Source: Gallionella sp. (GTDB lineage Bacteria > Pseudomonadota > Gammaproteobacteria > Burkholderiales > Gallionellaceae). From it: a stretch of 64,000 nt of DNA. Position numbers and translations under genes: made by a program. Positions within the stretch are counted from its first letter, which is position 1, and every line of letters starts with the position of its first letter. This document shows, one piece after another, positions 1-8,249 of the stretch. The stretch is from contig JAUSAO010000134.1 of assembly GCA_030652475.1 (NCBI GenBank), positions 1-64,000 of the forward strand, in the 5' to 3' direction. The notes below the pieces were generated by a model. The model saw nothing but the letters and a program-made list of their open reading frames with translations, ran no database searches and was not told where the DNA came from.

Positions 1-91
1 GTACTACTATATTTTAAAGTCGTTTATCGCTCCCGAAGGACAATAAACTTCCCAAAAACCAAGCACCTACACTCGTCGATTGTTTAATTAG

Positions 92-168
92 TTTTTTAAA
101 GAGCGTTCGCTGTCTCAGCGAAGAGGTGCGCATTATAGAGATTCAAACTTTGCCGTCAACTCTTTTTT
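92..168 (-). promoter_or_regulatory. rRNA operon promoter and boxA leader (rrn operon lies off the left edge)
   Basis: Read on the minus strand there is a near-ideal sigma-70 promoter: TTGACG at 159-154 and TATAAT at 137-132, separated by 16 bases, with an A-rich UP-like stretch just upstream (168-161). About 30 bases downstream, at 104-92, lies GCTCTTTAAAAAA, which resembles the rRNA antitermination boxA. This combination is typical of ribosomal RNA operons, so 16S rRNA probably begins beyond base 1. The remaining leader (about 1-91) shows no gene. The rRNA itself is not visible, so that part is inference. Confidence 0.7.
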
Positions 169-249
169 GAAATATTCCTGTAATTATTTACAGGCAGTCC
201 GCTTGGTCACTTTTCTCTTTACAATGTTGCCTACTCTGAAAGTACAACA

Positions 250-1428
250 ATGTCTTTGATTACACTTGGAATTGAATCTTCTTGCGATGAAACAGGTATC
301 GCGCTCTATCAAATGGGGCGCGGGTTGCTGTCGCACGCACTGCATACCCAGATTGCCATGCACGGTGAATACGGCGGTGTCGTTCCCGAACTCGCCTCCC
401 GCGATCACGTACAGCGCGTCATCCCGCTGATACGCCAGGTGATGCAGGAAGCGAACGTGTCGCTGGAACAACTGGATGCGATTGCCTACACTCAGGGGCC
501 CGGACTGGGTGGCGCGCTGTTGGTAGGCGCCAGCGTCGCCAATGCGCTTGCTTATGCGCTCGACATACCCACCATCGGCATCCACCACCTGGAAGGTCAT
601 CTGCTCTCACCGCTGCTGTCCACCCCTGCGCCTGAATTCCCCTTCGTCGCACTTTTGGTGTCGGGTGGCCACACGCAACTGATGCGCGTGGATGGCGTGG
701 GCCAATATGAACTGCTGGGTGAAACACTGGATGATGCGGCGGGCGAAGCCTTCGACAAGAGCGCGAAACTGCTGGGGCTGGGTTATCCGGGTGGCCCTGC
801 ATTGGCCAGGCTCGCGGCACTGGGTCGCCCCGGACGCTACAAATTACCCCGCCCGATGCTGCACAGCGGCAATCTGGATTTCAGTTTCAGCGGCCTGAAG
901 ACGGCGGTGCTGACGCTGGTCAGACAAAGTGAACTTAACGGGCATGCCCGGGACCCTCGCTACGCTCTCCCTCACCCCAACCCTCTAGATGAAACAACTA
1001 GCCATTCGACTAGGCTGCAAACAACCGCAGCCAAGTCGCTGGTTATCCCGCAAGCGGGCGAGGGAACAAACGACTCGCTACGCGAACTTCACTCTAACGA
1101 ACAAATCCGAGCTGATATCGCGTATGCGACACAGGAAGCCATTATTGATGTGCTGGCGCACAAAGCGCGTGCGGCGTTGGCACAGACCGGACTGACACAA
1201 TTGGTAGTAGCGGGCGGCGTAGGCGCGAATCAATTATTACGCAGTCGTTTGAGCGATGACATCAGCCGACGCGGTGGCCGCGTATTTTATCCGGATCTGG
1301 AATTTTGCACTGACAACGGCGCGATGATCGCCTTCGCCGGTGCGTTACGCCTCGCGCAACGGGAGGGTTCAAAGGATTACCGCTTTAACGTCAAGCCGCG
1401 CTGGAACTTGCAAGAAATAACGTCCTGA
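250..1428 (+). CDS. tsaD: tRNA N6-adenosine threonylcarbamoyltransferase TsaD with an in-frame repeat insertion
   Basis: TsaD transfers the threonylcarbamoyl group to A37 of ANN-decoding tRNAs, working with TsaB, TsaC and TsaE. The protein opens with the family signature [11 protein letters not shown]. It has the metal-binding HHLEGH motif near residue 115, the nucleotide-binding LLVSGGHT and FSGLKT segments, and the C-terminal [10 protein letters not shown] motif. It is 392 residues long, about 50 more than the usual 335-345. The excess lies between [14 protein letters not shown] and IRADIAYAT, where other TsaD proteins have only a short linker. That segment (about 931-1100) matches a dispersed repeat also found in xerD. 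The frame stays open, so the protein is probably made with an extra surface loop. The gene diverges from the rrn promoter and has only a weak ribosome binding site. Confidence 0.93.
   Translation: MSLITLGIESSCDETGIALYQMGRGLLSHALHTQIAMHGEYGGVVPELASRDHVQRVIPLIRQVMQEANVSLEQLDAIAYTQGPGLGGALLVGASVANALAYALDIPTIGIHHLEGHLLSPLLSTPAPEFPFVALLVSGGHTQLMRVDGVGQYELLGETLDDAAGEAFDKSAKLLGLGYPGGPALARLAALGRPGRYKLPRPMLHSGNLDFSFSGLKTAVLTLVRQSELNGHARDPRYALPHPNPLDETTSHSTRLQTTAAKSLVIPQAGEGTNDSLRELHSNEQIRADIAYATQEAIIDVLAHKARAALAQTGLTQLVVAGGVGANQLLRSRLSDDISRRGGRVFYPDLEFCTDNGAMIAFAGALRLAQREGSKDYRFNVKPRWNLQEITS
931..1100 (+). repeat. Dispersed repeat element inserted in frame in tsaD
   Basis: This segment encodes the extra loop of TsaD. 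Two blocks match the extra segment of xerD in inverse orientation: 995-1015 matches 7047-7027 with three differences, and 1033-1049 (AAGTCGCTGGTTATCCC) matches 7014-6998 exactly. It also contains CTCACCCCAACCCTC, a string found in several intergenic repeats here (6151 and, inverted, near 57025). Its right end, GCGAACTTCACTCTAAC, resembles the ends of the copies at 10861 and 14230. The exact borders are uncertain by about ten bases. Confidence 0.75.
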
Positions 1429-1437
1429 AACCTGAGT

Positions 1438-2592
1438 TCAGGTGCGCGCACGTCGCCGCAGTTCGGAAGCGCTGAACACCTGCCCGCGCAAGACTGCAAT
1501 TTGCTGCAAGATGGGCGTCGTTATCGGTTCAAGTTTCTGCCGCATCAGCGTGCCGCCGGCTGTAGTGCGCGACAAAACGGGTGCAGCCACTTCGCTATTC
1601 ATGCAGGACAAAGCCTGCATCGCGCGTACTTCCGAGGCATATTCCGGAAATTGCTCCAGAAATCGCCCTGCCGCTGACGCCGGATCCCGACAAAACGCAT
1701 CCACGCCTGCAAGAATTCCCTTTACCGATGCATCGCCGCAGGAGGTCGTGTGCAAGACTGAGAAAAAATAGCCAGCCAGCACATTGAGCAGCTTATTCAC
1801 GACATCCCTGTCTGCCGGGTAGCGCAGCATCGTTTCGCTGGTCTGAAGAAATGCCTGCCCCCTGGCCGACAGGCTGCGTTCAAGCTGTAGCGCATACGGA
1901 TGATTTCCCATTGCTGCCAGTTTCACACTCAGTGCATGCCAGTCCTCGCGTGGCGAGACGGCTGCCGGCAAATCATCCGGCATAGTTTCGAGAAAGCCGA
2001 CATGATAGGCATTATCAATAGCGCCCCTGTTCCACAGCTTATTGCGCACCTCCGCGCCAGCCAGTCCCGGTTGCAACACGAGTCGGACCGTATCAATGAT
2101 CGTATGCGGGTTATTTTCGAACGGCAGGTGCTCAATGAGGTAGTCAGCCAGCACTTTACCCATTTTCCCCTTAACCACGCACTCACGCTCCAGCATACGG
2201 CGCGCATTGTCTGCCACCGGCATGGCCCACCACGCACGTCGTGCCAGTTCGTCAGTCAAGCCATTTGAATAAGCCACCGACACCACCGCCTCAGTTTCCC
2301 CGAGCAGCAAAAGACAATCGAGCCCCTTATCGCGCGCCTGCCCCATACGCGTCCAACTGTGCAAATAGACAGGGTAGCCACCCGGAGAGCCCGTAGCGTT
2401 GCCAGCCAGCATCTCGCGCACTTGACGCAAATACTGCTCGGGACGCCCGGTCGGGTGCAGCCTGATCGTCGCCTCGCCACGCGAGGACAGGCCATGAACA
2501 ACCATGGCGACCTCATCGATACGTACGGCCTGAACTTCCCCGGCCATCATCACATTGAGACGCAATTCGTCTTCCGGTGCCAGCTTCGACAT
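1438..2592 (-). CDS. Conserved protein of unknown function, third gene of the moxR-VWA operon
   Basis: I do not recognise this 384-residue protein. It has no signal peptide and no evident membrane segment, and looks like a soluble, mainly helical cytoplasmic protein. It follows the VWA gene closely: that gene stops at 2601 and this ATG is at 2592. An in-frame TTG at 2604 would overlap the VWA stop and add four residues. The tight spacing behind a MoxR AAA+ ATPase and a VWA protein suggests it is a partner or substrate of that chaperone-like pair. It converges on tsaD, with both stop codons inside a small CCTGAA/TTCAGG hairpin (about 1424-1441). A specific function cannot be given from sequence alone. 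Confidence 0.8.
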   Translation of the reverse strand: MSKLAPEDELRLNVMMAGEVQAVRIDEVAMVVHGLSSRGEATIRLHPTGRPEQYLRQVREMLAGNATGSPGGYPVYLHSWTRMGQARDKGLDCLLLLGETEAVVSVAYSNGLTDELARRAWWAMPVADNARRMLERECVVKGKMGKVLADYLIEHLPFENNPHTIIDTVRLVLQPGLAGAEVRNKLWNRGAIDNAYHVGFLETMPDDLPAAVSPREDWHALSVKLAAMGNHPYALQLERSLSARGQAFLQTSETMLRYPADRDVVNKLLNVLAGYFFSVLHTTSCGDASVKGILAGVDAFCRDPASAAGRFLEQFPEYASEVRAMQALSCMNSEVAAPVLSRTTAGGTLMRQKLEPITTPILQQIAVLRGQVFSASELRRRART

Positions 2593-2600
2593 ATCCACTC

Positions 2601-3782
2601 TCAATTCAATTGTATGCGCTGTCCCCAGGGCACAGGCGCACGCCCCTTTACCAACCAGAGCACAGGAAAAACAGGCTCAAGCGGAAAATCCCCTAAGGCA
2701 TCGGTAAAATACAGCAGCAAATCAGGCTCGCGCCCCTGACGCGCAACCCATTCGAAAATCGGCCTGAAATCAGTGCCGCCCCCGCCCTGAATGGCTTTTG
2801 GCAATCTGAATTCGTCCCACGGCTCAAACAACCAAGGCCCGTTTTTATCCAGCGCCGTGTCACAACCATGGAGCACAATACGCGCGCGCAACTGCCCTTT
2901 TATAGCATTGATTTCACTCATGAATTCGTCCATCTCCTGCCCGGATATCGAGCCGCTGGTATCGAGCACCACCAAAATATCGGCCTGAGCACTCCTCAAT
3001 GAGGGCAATATCATGGAGCCTTCACGTCGTGATGGACGCATGTAGCTGTAATCATCACGCGCGTACTGCGTCATGTAACGGGCGAGCAGCAAGCGCCAGG
3101 GCAACTTGGGCTGCATCAGTTCACCGACCATGCGACCCAGAATACCCCCCAGTTTTCCCGCCTGTTGTGCCTGCTGCGCTGCGCCGGCCAGGCGCTGTTG
3201 CCATTGCGCAGACAGCGCTTCCTGCTCACCGGCACTCAGTGACTGAGGCCGGGGCACACCCTTTGCATCGCCACTTTCCGCATCATCCGGCTTTTGCCCT
3301 TGTGCCTCTTCTTGCGTATCACCGCTGCCATCACCCTCGTGGCGCGGCTGTTCTTCGGGCTCGTCGCTGTTGTTTTCTGCTATGCACGGATAAATTTCCT
3401 CCGCCGTCATGCCTTCAAAGCATTCCAGCACCAGTGTGCCGGGAGGAGGCCTGAGCCCGTCCTTGACCAGGAGCGGATTAATAGCGTGATCGCAGGCAAC
3501 ATCCCAACGGAATCGGTTGCGATGCTGCCGACGCGAAAAATGTGAGAGCGCACAATGCAGCGCCTGATTGGCCAGCACGAACTGAGCCTGTTCCATACTC
3601 AAGGCATCAATGTAAGTCGGGTTGTAATAAAAATTGCGCGCATCGGTGCTGGTGGTCTGGCACCATGCCGGATCAGCCGCGATCATCGGCAGACGCAAGG
3701 CGAGTGCCCCCAGAAACGGCTTGTCCAGAATCAATCGGGTGCGGGCCGCCGCCAGTTTGGTTTCTATGTCGTGAAGATCCAT
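2601..3782 (-). CDS. VWA-domain protein with DUF2201-type metallopeptidase-like N-terminus
   Basis: This 393-residue protein pairs with the MoxR ATPase encoded just upstream (3 bases away). The N-terminal part (to about residue 140) contains the HCALSHFSRRQHRNRFRWDVACDHAIN segment, typical of the DUF2201 putative metallopeptidase domain. A glutamate- and aspartate-rich low-complexity linker follows (about residues 140-190). The C-terminal VWA-like domain includes ILVVLDTSGSIS, a MIDAS motif DxSxS that should bind a metal ion. MoxR/VWA pairs are generally thought to remodel or activate a partner enzyme or to insert metals. Which partner is served here is unknown, though the third gene of the operon is a candidate. 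Confidence 0.85.
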   Translation of the reverse strand: MDLHDIETKLAAARTRLILDKPFLGALALRLPMIAADPAWCQTTSTDARNFYYNPTYIDALSMEQAQFVLANQALHCALSHFSRRQHRNRFRWDVACDHAINPLLVKDGLRPPPGTLVLECFEGMTAEEIYPCIAENNSDEPEEQPRHEGDGSGDTQEEAQGQKPDDAESGDAKGVPRPQSLSAGEQEALSAQWQQRLAGAAQQAQQAGKLGGILGRMVGELMQPKLPWRLLLARYMTQYARDDYSYMRPSRREGSMILPSLRSAQADILVVLDTSGSISGQEMDEFMSEINAIKGQLRARIVLHGCDTALDKNGPWLFEPWDEFRLPKAIQGGGGTDFRPIFEWVARQGREPDLLLYFTDALGDFPLEPVFPVLWLVKGRAPVPWGQRIQLN

Positions 3783-3785
3783 GCC

Positions 3786-4832
3786 CTAACGCTGATAAAG
3801 CATGACATCCGCCACCGCATTCGCCCAGTTGGAGAACTGCGGCACGGCAAATAATTGCTGTCCGATGGCGCGATGCATGTCGGACACCAGCATCACCCCC
3901 ATTTCGCGCAGCGGAAAGCGGCTGGCGTAATCCAGAATATGCCCGTGAATTTCACGCGCATCACTGCTACCCATAGCCCGCGCTGCGCGCCCGACCAGCG
4001 CCGAAGCCACGGCATATTGCAAATCTACTTCACGCGGCACCTCCACCCGCTCGCCCCGCAGGATGGCGTCCAGATCCGGCATGCGATCCAGATTTTCGAC
4101 GAACGCATTGAGCTCCAGTCCGGCCGCCGGACCGACGCATGCCTGCAGCGTGGCCAGCAGCAATTCCGGTGTATCGCCGAATTTCTGCAACGCGCGGTGG
4201 GCAAATTCCCAGGAACGCGGGCTGGGGAAGGCGACCGGGTTGTGCGCAGGATCAAAATCGAACAGACGCTCCGGACGAAAGCGCAAAAAGCCAATCAGAC
4301 GTTCATCAATACCATTGCCATAAGCCCAACTCACCCAGTCATCGAGGTTGGCCTCAATCTCGAAATGAGAAAAGCGGTTGGCCAAAGGCGCCGGCATGGT
4401 GTAGGTTACCCCCCGATCACCCTGACGATTGCCGGCAGCGAAGATCGCCCAGCCCGCCGGGACTTCATACGCACCCAGGCGGCGATCAAGTATCAATTGA
4501 TAGGCAGCAGCCGAAACGCTGGGCGGGGCGGAGGTAATTTCGTCCAGGAACAGAACGCCTTCCGGGCCATGGCGCTCGATATCCGGCAACATGGACGGCA
4601 CAGCCCATTCAACCCGGTTGTCAATTCTAAAGGGAATCCCGCGCAAATCGGATGGCTCCATTTGCGACAGGCGGATATCAATCATGGGTACAGCGTGACG
4701 GGTTGCGACCTGAGCGATGATCTGGGATTTTCCCACGCCAGGCGGCCCCCAAAGCATAACGGGTGTATGGTGCCCTTCGCGGGCGCTCATGAATTCGCGG
4801 TCAAGTACAGCTTGAAGTTGTGCCGGGCGCAT
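3786..4832 (-). CDS. MoxR-family AAA+ ATPase
   Basis: This is the first gene of a three-gene minus-strand operon with the VWA protein and an unknown protein. The 348 residues contain a Walker A motif GPPGVGKS near residue 35, a Walker B region VLFLDEITS near residue 100 and a sensor segment FAAGNRQGDRG. These are features of MoxR/RavA/CbbQ-type ATPases, which work as chaperones with VWA-domain partners. The start codon has a good ribosome binding site (GGAGAG). The upstream region holds a perfect inverted repeat (4855-4878) that may be an operator. It is longer than typical CbbQ (about 270 residues), and no RuBisCO gene is adjacent, so it is probably not CbbQ. Confidence 0.88.
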   Translation of the reverse strand: MRPAQLQAVLDREFMSAREGHHTPVMLWGPPGVGKSQIIAQVATRHAVPMIDIRLSQMEPSDLRGIPFRIDNRVEWAVPSMLPDIERHGPEGVLFLDEITSAPPSVSAAAYQLILDRRLGAYEVPAGWAIFAAGNRQGDRGVTYTMPAPLANRFSHFEIEANLDDWVSWAYGNGIDERLIGFLRFRPERLFDFDPAHNPVAFPSPRSWEFAHRALQKFGDTPELLLATLQACVGPAAGLELNAFVENLDRMPDLDAILRGERVEVPREVDLQYAVASALVGRAARAMGSSDAREIHGHILDYASRFPLREMGVMLVSDMHRAIGQQLFAVPQFSNWANAVADVMLYQR

Positions 4833-4854
4833 GATCTCTCCAACGGTTAATGTT

Positions 4855-4878
4855 GAATATTATCATACAATAATATTC
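4855..4878. promoter_or_regulatory. Perfect inverted repeat upstream of the moxR operon
   Basis: GAATATTAT and ATAATATTC form perfect 9-base arms around a 6-base spacer, 22 bases before the moxR start codon. On the minus strand the region also contains GATAAT, a possible -10 element. A repressor or activator site is plausible. No regulator gene is adjacent, so its identity is open. Confidence 0.4.
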
Positions 4879-4952
4879 AGTTTCACCCGCCCAGCAATGA
4901 GGGAATTATCAAGCCAAATCCGAAACCTGATTGAAACTTGCAAGCCGAGCTG

Positions 4953-5558
4953 CTAAACGGCTTTTTTGCCTATCCTGCTTTCCTTGCCATTCATCAAGTT
5001 TTGAATATTGCTCTTGTGCCGCCAGATCAGCAGCACGGACATGATGGCGGACGCCAGCACCCATACGCCGGGCAAACCCAGCACCATCGCGTAGATCGGT
5101 GCGCCGGCCGCCGCCATCAGCGCGGAAAGTGACGACAGACGGAATACCAGCGCAATCACCAGCCAGGTCGCCAAAGCGGCCAACCCCAGCCAGATGTTCA
5201 ACGCCAACAGCACGCCCAATGCCGTTGCCACGCCCTTGCCGCCCTTGAATTTCAGGAAAATCGGAAATATATGGCCCAAAAATACAGCCAGAAAAACCAG
5301 CGCAACCAGCAGCACACCTTGTGCATCGTGGCTGGCAAAATGCATCGCCAGCGCCACCGCCAGCCAACCCTTGGCCGCATCGCCCAGCAAAGTCAGCGCG
5401 GCGGCGGCTTTCTTGCCACTGCGCAGCACATTGGTTGCACCGGGATTGCCGGAACCGTAAGTACGCGGATCTGCAATGCCAAAGACCTTGCTAGTCACGA
5501 CCGCAAAGGAAATCGAGCCCAACAGATAGGCTGCAACAATAAATACTAGGGTCAACAT
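4953..5558 (-). CDS. plsY: Glycerol-3-phosphate acyltransferase PlsY
   Basis: PlsY transfers an acyl group from acyl-phosphate to glycerol-3-phosphate, the first step of phospholipid synthesis, in the inner membrane. The 201-residue protein begins with the conserved [11 protein letters not shown] segment. It has the three family motifs: GSGNPGATN (about residue 36), LLGDAAKG, and [18 protein letters not shown] (about residue 95). About five hydrophobic segments are visible. Length and motifs match the family. The gene is divergent from folB, the same tsaD/plsY/folB neighbourhood seen in many proteobacteria. Confidence 0.95.
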   Translation of the reverse strand: MLTLVFIVAAYLLGSISFAVVTSKVFGIADPRTYGSGNPGATNVLRSGKKAAAALTLLGDAAKGWLAVALAMHFASHDAQGVLLVALVFLAVFLGHIFPIFLKFKGGKGVATALGVLLALNIWLGLAALATWLVIALVFRLSSLSALMAAAGAPIYAMVLGLPGVWVLASAIMSVLLIWRHKSNIQNLMNGKESRIGKKAV

Positions 5559-5631
5559 CAGGAATACCTTAAAATCCGGGAGAAGCGAATTCTACGCGAT
5601 TCGCCACTTAGTCACCAACTAGCAGAAACAC

Positions 5632-5988
5632 ATGGACATTATCTTCATACGCGAGCTCAAAGTCACCACCCTGATCGGTATTTACGAGCGGGAAAAGCTG
5701 GTGCCGCAAACTTTGCAACTCGACATCGACATCGCGCTGCCCAACAGCCGCGCTTGCCACAGCGATGACATCAACGACGCACTTGACTACGCGCAGGTCG
5801 CACAACATATCCAGACGGTATTAAGCGAAGGCCATTTTTCCTTGCTGGAAACACTGGCCGAACACATCGCACAGATCATCCTCAAGGACTTCAGCGCACC
5901 GTGGGTCAAGGTCAGCGTCGCCAAGTTACAGGCGATACGCAACTGCAGGATGGTGGGGGTCAGCATTGAACGGGGACAGATGAAATAG
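5632..5988 (+). CDS. folB: Dihydroneopterin aldolase FolB
   Basis: FolB cleaves 7,8-dihydroneopterin to 6-hydroxymethyl-dihydropterin and glycolaldehyde in tetrahydrofolate synthesis. The 118-residue length is normal. The signature IRELKVTTLIGIYEREK at the N-terminus contains the conserved glutamate of the pterin site. The motif LDYAQVAQHIQ and the C-terminal lysine in VSVAKLQAIR are also present. It is divergent from plsY with about 70 bases between them. A hairpin with a following T-rich stretch at 6055-6085 probably ends its transcript. Confidence 0.93.
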   Translation: MDIIFIRELKVTTLIGIYEREKLVPQTLQLDIDIALPNSRACHSDDINDALDYAQVAQHIQTVLSEGHFSLLETLAEHIAQIILKDFSAPWVKVSVAKLQAIRNCRMVGVSIERGQMK

Positions 5989-6054
5989 TTGCTGGTTTAG
6001 GCCGTTCGCCCTGAGGTATCGAAGGGCATAGTTCGCTAACTTCAAAGTCAACAC

Positions 6055-6085
6055 CGCCGGGGGTAGCCCGGCGATTTTAGCTTTT
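6055..6085 (+). terminator. Likely rho-independent terminator after folB
   Basis: CGCCGGG (6055-6061) and CCCGGCG (6067-6073) form a perfect 7-bp stem with a 5-base loop. ATTTTAGCTTTT follows on the plus strand. Confidence 0.6.
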
Positions 6086-6187
6086 GATTTTGATGTTGTC
6101 GTTCATCCTTCGACATGCTCAGGATGAACAGCCTGAACATGCACCCTCACCCCAACCCTCTCCCTGCAAGGTAGAGGGAGTGCGCCG
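6086..6187. repeat. Intergenic repeat-rich stretch between folB and xerD
   Basis: This stretch contains TCATCCTTCGACATGCTCAG (related to the string near 23556) and CCCTCACCCCAACCCTCTCC. The latter is shared with the tsaD insertion and with the repeat near 57000. No gene is seen. The strings are typical of small dispersed intergenic repeats. Confidence 0.5.
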
Positions 6188-7204
6188 CTACCCTCTCGGA
6201 TGATGCCTCGCATGCAGCTGTTTCAATCGCTCCCGCGCCACATGCGTGTAAATCTGCGTGGTGGAAATATCCGCATGCCCGAGCAACATCTGCACTACGC
6301 GCAAGTCCGCGCCATGATTCAGCAGATGTGTGGCGAAGGCATGGCGCAAGGTGTGTGGCGACAGCGGTTTGTTCAGTCCGCCGACCTTTGCGTGTTTTTT
6401 GATCAGATACCAGAACATCTGCCGCGTCATCCCCCCGCCCCTGGCGGTCACAAACAAATCGTCGCTCACCTGCCTGCCCAACAGCACCCCGCGCCCGTCC
6501 TGCAAATAGTCACGCAACCAATCCAGCGCCTCCTCGCCCAAGGGCACCAGACGCTCCTTATTGCCCTTGCCCATCACCCGCACCACACCCATATCCATGC
6601 TCAGCTGGCCGATGCGCAGGCTTACCAGTTCCGACACACGCAAGCCGGTGGCGTACAGCACTTCGAACATGGTGCGGTCGCGCAAACCCAAAGGCGTTTG
6701 CGTATCGGGAGCCGCCAGCAGCAGCTCCACATCTGCCTCGCTCAGGCTCTTGGGCAGATTGCGCGGCAATTTCGGCGTATCGATTTGCAGCGTGGGATCG
6801 GTATTGATTTTCCCTTGCCTGAGCAGATAGCGGAACAGCCGCTTGAGGCTGGAAAGATTGCGCCCCGTGGAACTGGCACGGGCTTTTTGAACGGCGTAAA
6901 GGTCGGCAAGATAGCCCTGTATATCGCCATGCGTGGTTTGCAGCAGCGAAGCATTATTCTCGCGCAGCGAAACTGAATCCCTCTCCCCGGCTTGCGGGGG
7001 ATAACCAGCGACTTGCCCGCTTGCGGGCTTAGTCGATTGGCTAATTGCTCCTTCAGAGTTAGGAGAGAGGGCAACGCGCTGATTTTCCAGCCAGGCGGCG
7101 AACTTGTTCAGATCGCGGCGATAACTTTCCAGCGTGTTGCGCGACAGGCCGTCTTCCAGCCACAGCGTGTCGCAGAATTCGTCGAGCAGCTCAGCGTTGT
7201 TCAT
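6188..7204 (-). CDS. xerD: Tyrosine recombinase XerD with an in-frame repeat insertion
   Basis: XerD acts with XerC (also in this window) at dif to resolve chromosome dimers. The N-terminal SAM-like core-binding domain begins LLDEFCDTLWLEDGLSRNTLESYRRDL. The catalytic domain has the Arg of YATGLRVSEL, the Lys of GKGNKER, the HxxR of SPHTLRHAFATHLL, the second His of LLGHADISTTQIYTHV and its nucleophilic Tyr. At 338 residues it is about 40 longer than usual. The extra residues (VALSPNSEGAISQ to SLRENNAS) lie between two helices of the N-terminal domain and are encoded by a dispersed repeat. The gene overlaps the start of ogt's C-terminal end by 14 bases. Activity is likely but unproven. Confidence 0.93.
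   Translation of the reverse strand: MNNAELLDEFCDTLWLEDGLSRNTLESYRRDLNKFAAWLENQRVALSPNSEGAISQSTKPASGQVAGYPPQAGERDSVSLRENNASLLQTTHGDIQGYLADLYAVQKARASSTGRNLSSLKRLFRYLLRQGKINTDPTLQIDTPKLPRNLPKSLSEADVELLLAAPDTQTPLGLRDRTMFEVLYATGLRVSELVSLRIGQLSMDMGVVRVMGKGNKERLVPLGEEALDWLRDYLQDGRGVLLGRQVSDDLFVTARGGGMTRQMFWYLIKKHAKVGGLNKPLSPHTLRHAFATHLLNHGADLRVVQMLLGHADISTTQIYTHVARERLKQLHARHHPRG
6968..7072 (-). repeat. Dispersed repeat element inserted in frame in xerD
   Basis: This segment encodes the extra N-terminal loop of XerD. Bases 7014-6998 (minus strand) are identical to 1033-1049 in tsaD. Bases 7047-7027 match 995-1015 with three differences. Both copies also carry CGCAAGC-GGG palindromic strings close to the shared 17-mer. 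The order of blocks is the same in both genes. Confidence 0.72.
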
Positions 7205-7652
7205 GCTTCAACAGCCAGCGCTTAATTTCTAAAGGGTCGCCGCTGGCATGGTGCATGAAGCCACCCAGTCCAGCCTTCCCCACAATACGATGACAAGGGA
7301 TGACGATGGGTATGGGATTGGCGCCGCAAGCCTGACCGACCGCCTGCGCACTGGAATGCAGCTCAGTCGCCAGTTCACCATAGCTGCGGGTCTTGCCGCG
7401 CGGGATAGATCGCATGGCCTGCCAGACCTTTTGCTGATGCGGTGTTGCCGTTAATTTAAGCTGAACCCGGAATTCGGCATCAGGGTTGGCAAAATAGCGT
7501 AATAGTTGCTCACACACACTTTCAGCCAATACGCTGGCGGCACGCTGCGGCTGTTCGCTTTCATGAAGAAAATCGATGCCGGTCAGGGCATCGTCATCGC
7601 AACGGATGCCCAGCATGCCAAAGGGCGCGGAAAGTTTTGCCTGATAATCCAT
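7191..7652 (-). CDS. ogt: Methylated-DNA--protein-cysteine S-methyltransferase
   Basis: This suicide enzyme repairs O6-alkylguanine and O4-alkylthymine by moving the alkyl group to its own cysteine. The active-site motif IPIVIPCHRIVG lies near the C-terminus, preceded by a helix-turn-helix-like DNA-binding segment (TRSYGELA...AVGQACGANP). I chose the ATG at 7652, giving 153 residues beginning MDYQAKL. The in-frame upstream start at 7682 falls inside the rplS terminator hairpin and is unlikely. The 3' end overlaps the beginning of xerD by 14 bases. It could equally be named ada-C or mgt; ogt is the usual name for this size. Confidence 0.9.
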   Translation of the reverse strand: MDYQAKLSAPFGMLGIRCDDDALTGIDFLHESEQPQRAASVLAESVCEQLLRYFANPDAEFRVQLKLTATPHQQKVWQAMRSIPRGKTRSYGELATELHSSAQAVGQACGANPIPIVIPCHRIVGKAGLGGFMHHASGDPLEIKRWLLKHEQR

Positions 7653-7666
7653 GTCGTCATGATAAT

Positions 7667-7698
7667 AAAAAACGGGAGGCATAGCCTCCCGTTTTTTT
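7667..7698 (-). terminator. Rho-independent terminator of the rpsP-rimM-trmD-rplS operon
   Basis: CGGGAGGC (7673-7680) and GCCTCCCG (7684-7691) form a perfect 8-bp stem. It is flanked by A-runs and T-runs on both sides, 16 bases beyond the rplS stop. The symmetry would allow bidirectional termination. Confidence 0.85.
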
Positions 7699-7713
7699 GA
7701 ACATACAGCGAAA

Positions 7714-8097
7714 TTATGCTGCTGCTACATTTTTTACCTTGCGTGCTGGCAATTTTTCCTTGATACGTGCCGACTTGCCTGAACGATCGCGCAAATAGTA
7801 CAGCTTGGCGCGACGTACCGCACCGCGACGCTTTACTTCAATGGCAGCGATCACTGGAGAGTAAGTCTGGAATGTACGCTCCACACCTTCACCTGCGGAA
7901 ATCTTACGCACGATAAAGCCGGAGTTCAAACCGCGATTGCGCTTGGCAATCACCACACCTTCAAATGCCTGAACGCGCTTACGCTCACCTTCAACCACAT
8001 TCACGCTGACAACAACCGTGTCGCCGGGCGCAAAATCAGGAATAACTTTACCCAGACGGGCGATTTCTTCTTGTTCCAATTGTTCGATCAAATTCAC
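7714..8097 (-). CDS. rplS: 50S ribosomal protein L19
   Basis: L19 sits at the 30S-50S interface. The 127-residue protein has the family features [35 protein letters not shown] and a C-terminal [11 protein letters not shown]. The start is GTG at 8097 with a strong AAGGAG site. It is the last gene of the rpsP-rimM-trmD-rplS operon, separated from trmD by about 150 bases. That gap holds no gene but could contain an internal promoter. A clear terminator follows. Confidence 0.97.
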   Translation of the reverse strand: MNLIEQLEQEEIARLGKVIPDFAPGDTVVVSVNVVEGERKRVQAFEGVVIAKRNRGLNSGFIVRKISAGEGVERTFQTYSPVIAAIEVKRRGAVRRAKLYYLRDRSGKSARIKEKLPARKVKNVAAA

Positions 8098-8249
8098 TTT
8101 ACTGCTCCTTGGTTATCGGATCTTGTTCCTTCTGCAGTGCACCTCTATAAATCCAAACTCCGTTGTGATACTGCGTTGCTCAATAAATTTAATCGCTTAC
8201 ATATATCTCATATGCAGCGCGCTAAAATTTCTCTCGCGCCTTGTCTCAC

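Noticed and set aside
3786-4832. CbbQ (RuBisCO activase) assignment for the MoxR-like ATPase
   Set aside because: The protein is about 80 residues longer than CbbQ, and neither RuBisCO genes nor cbbO are adjacent.
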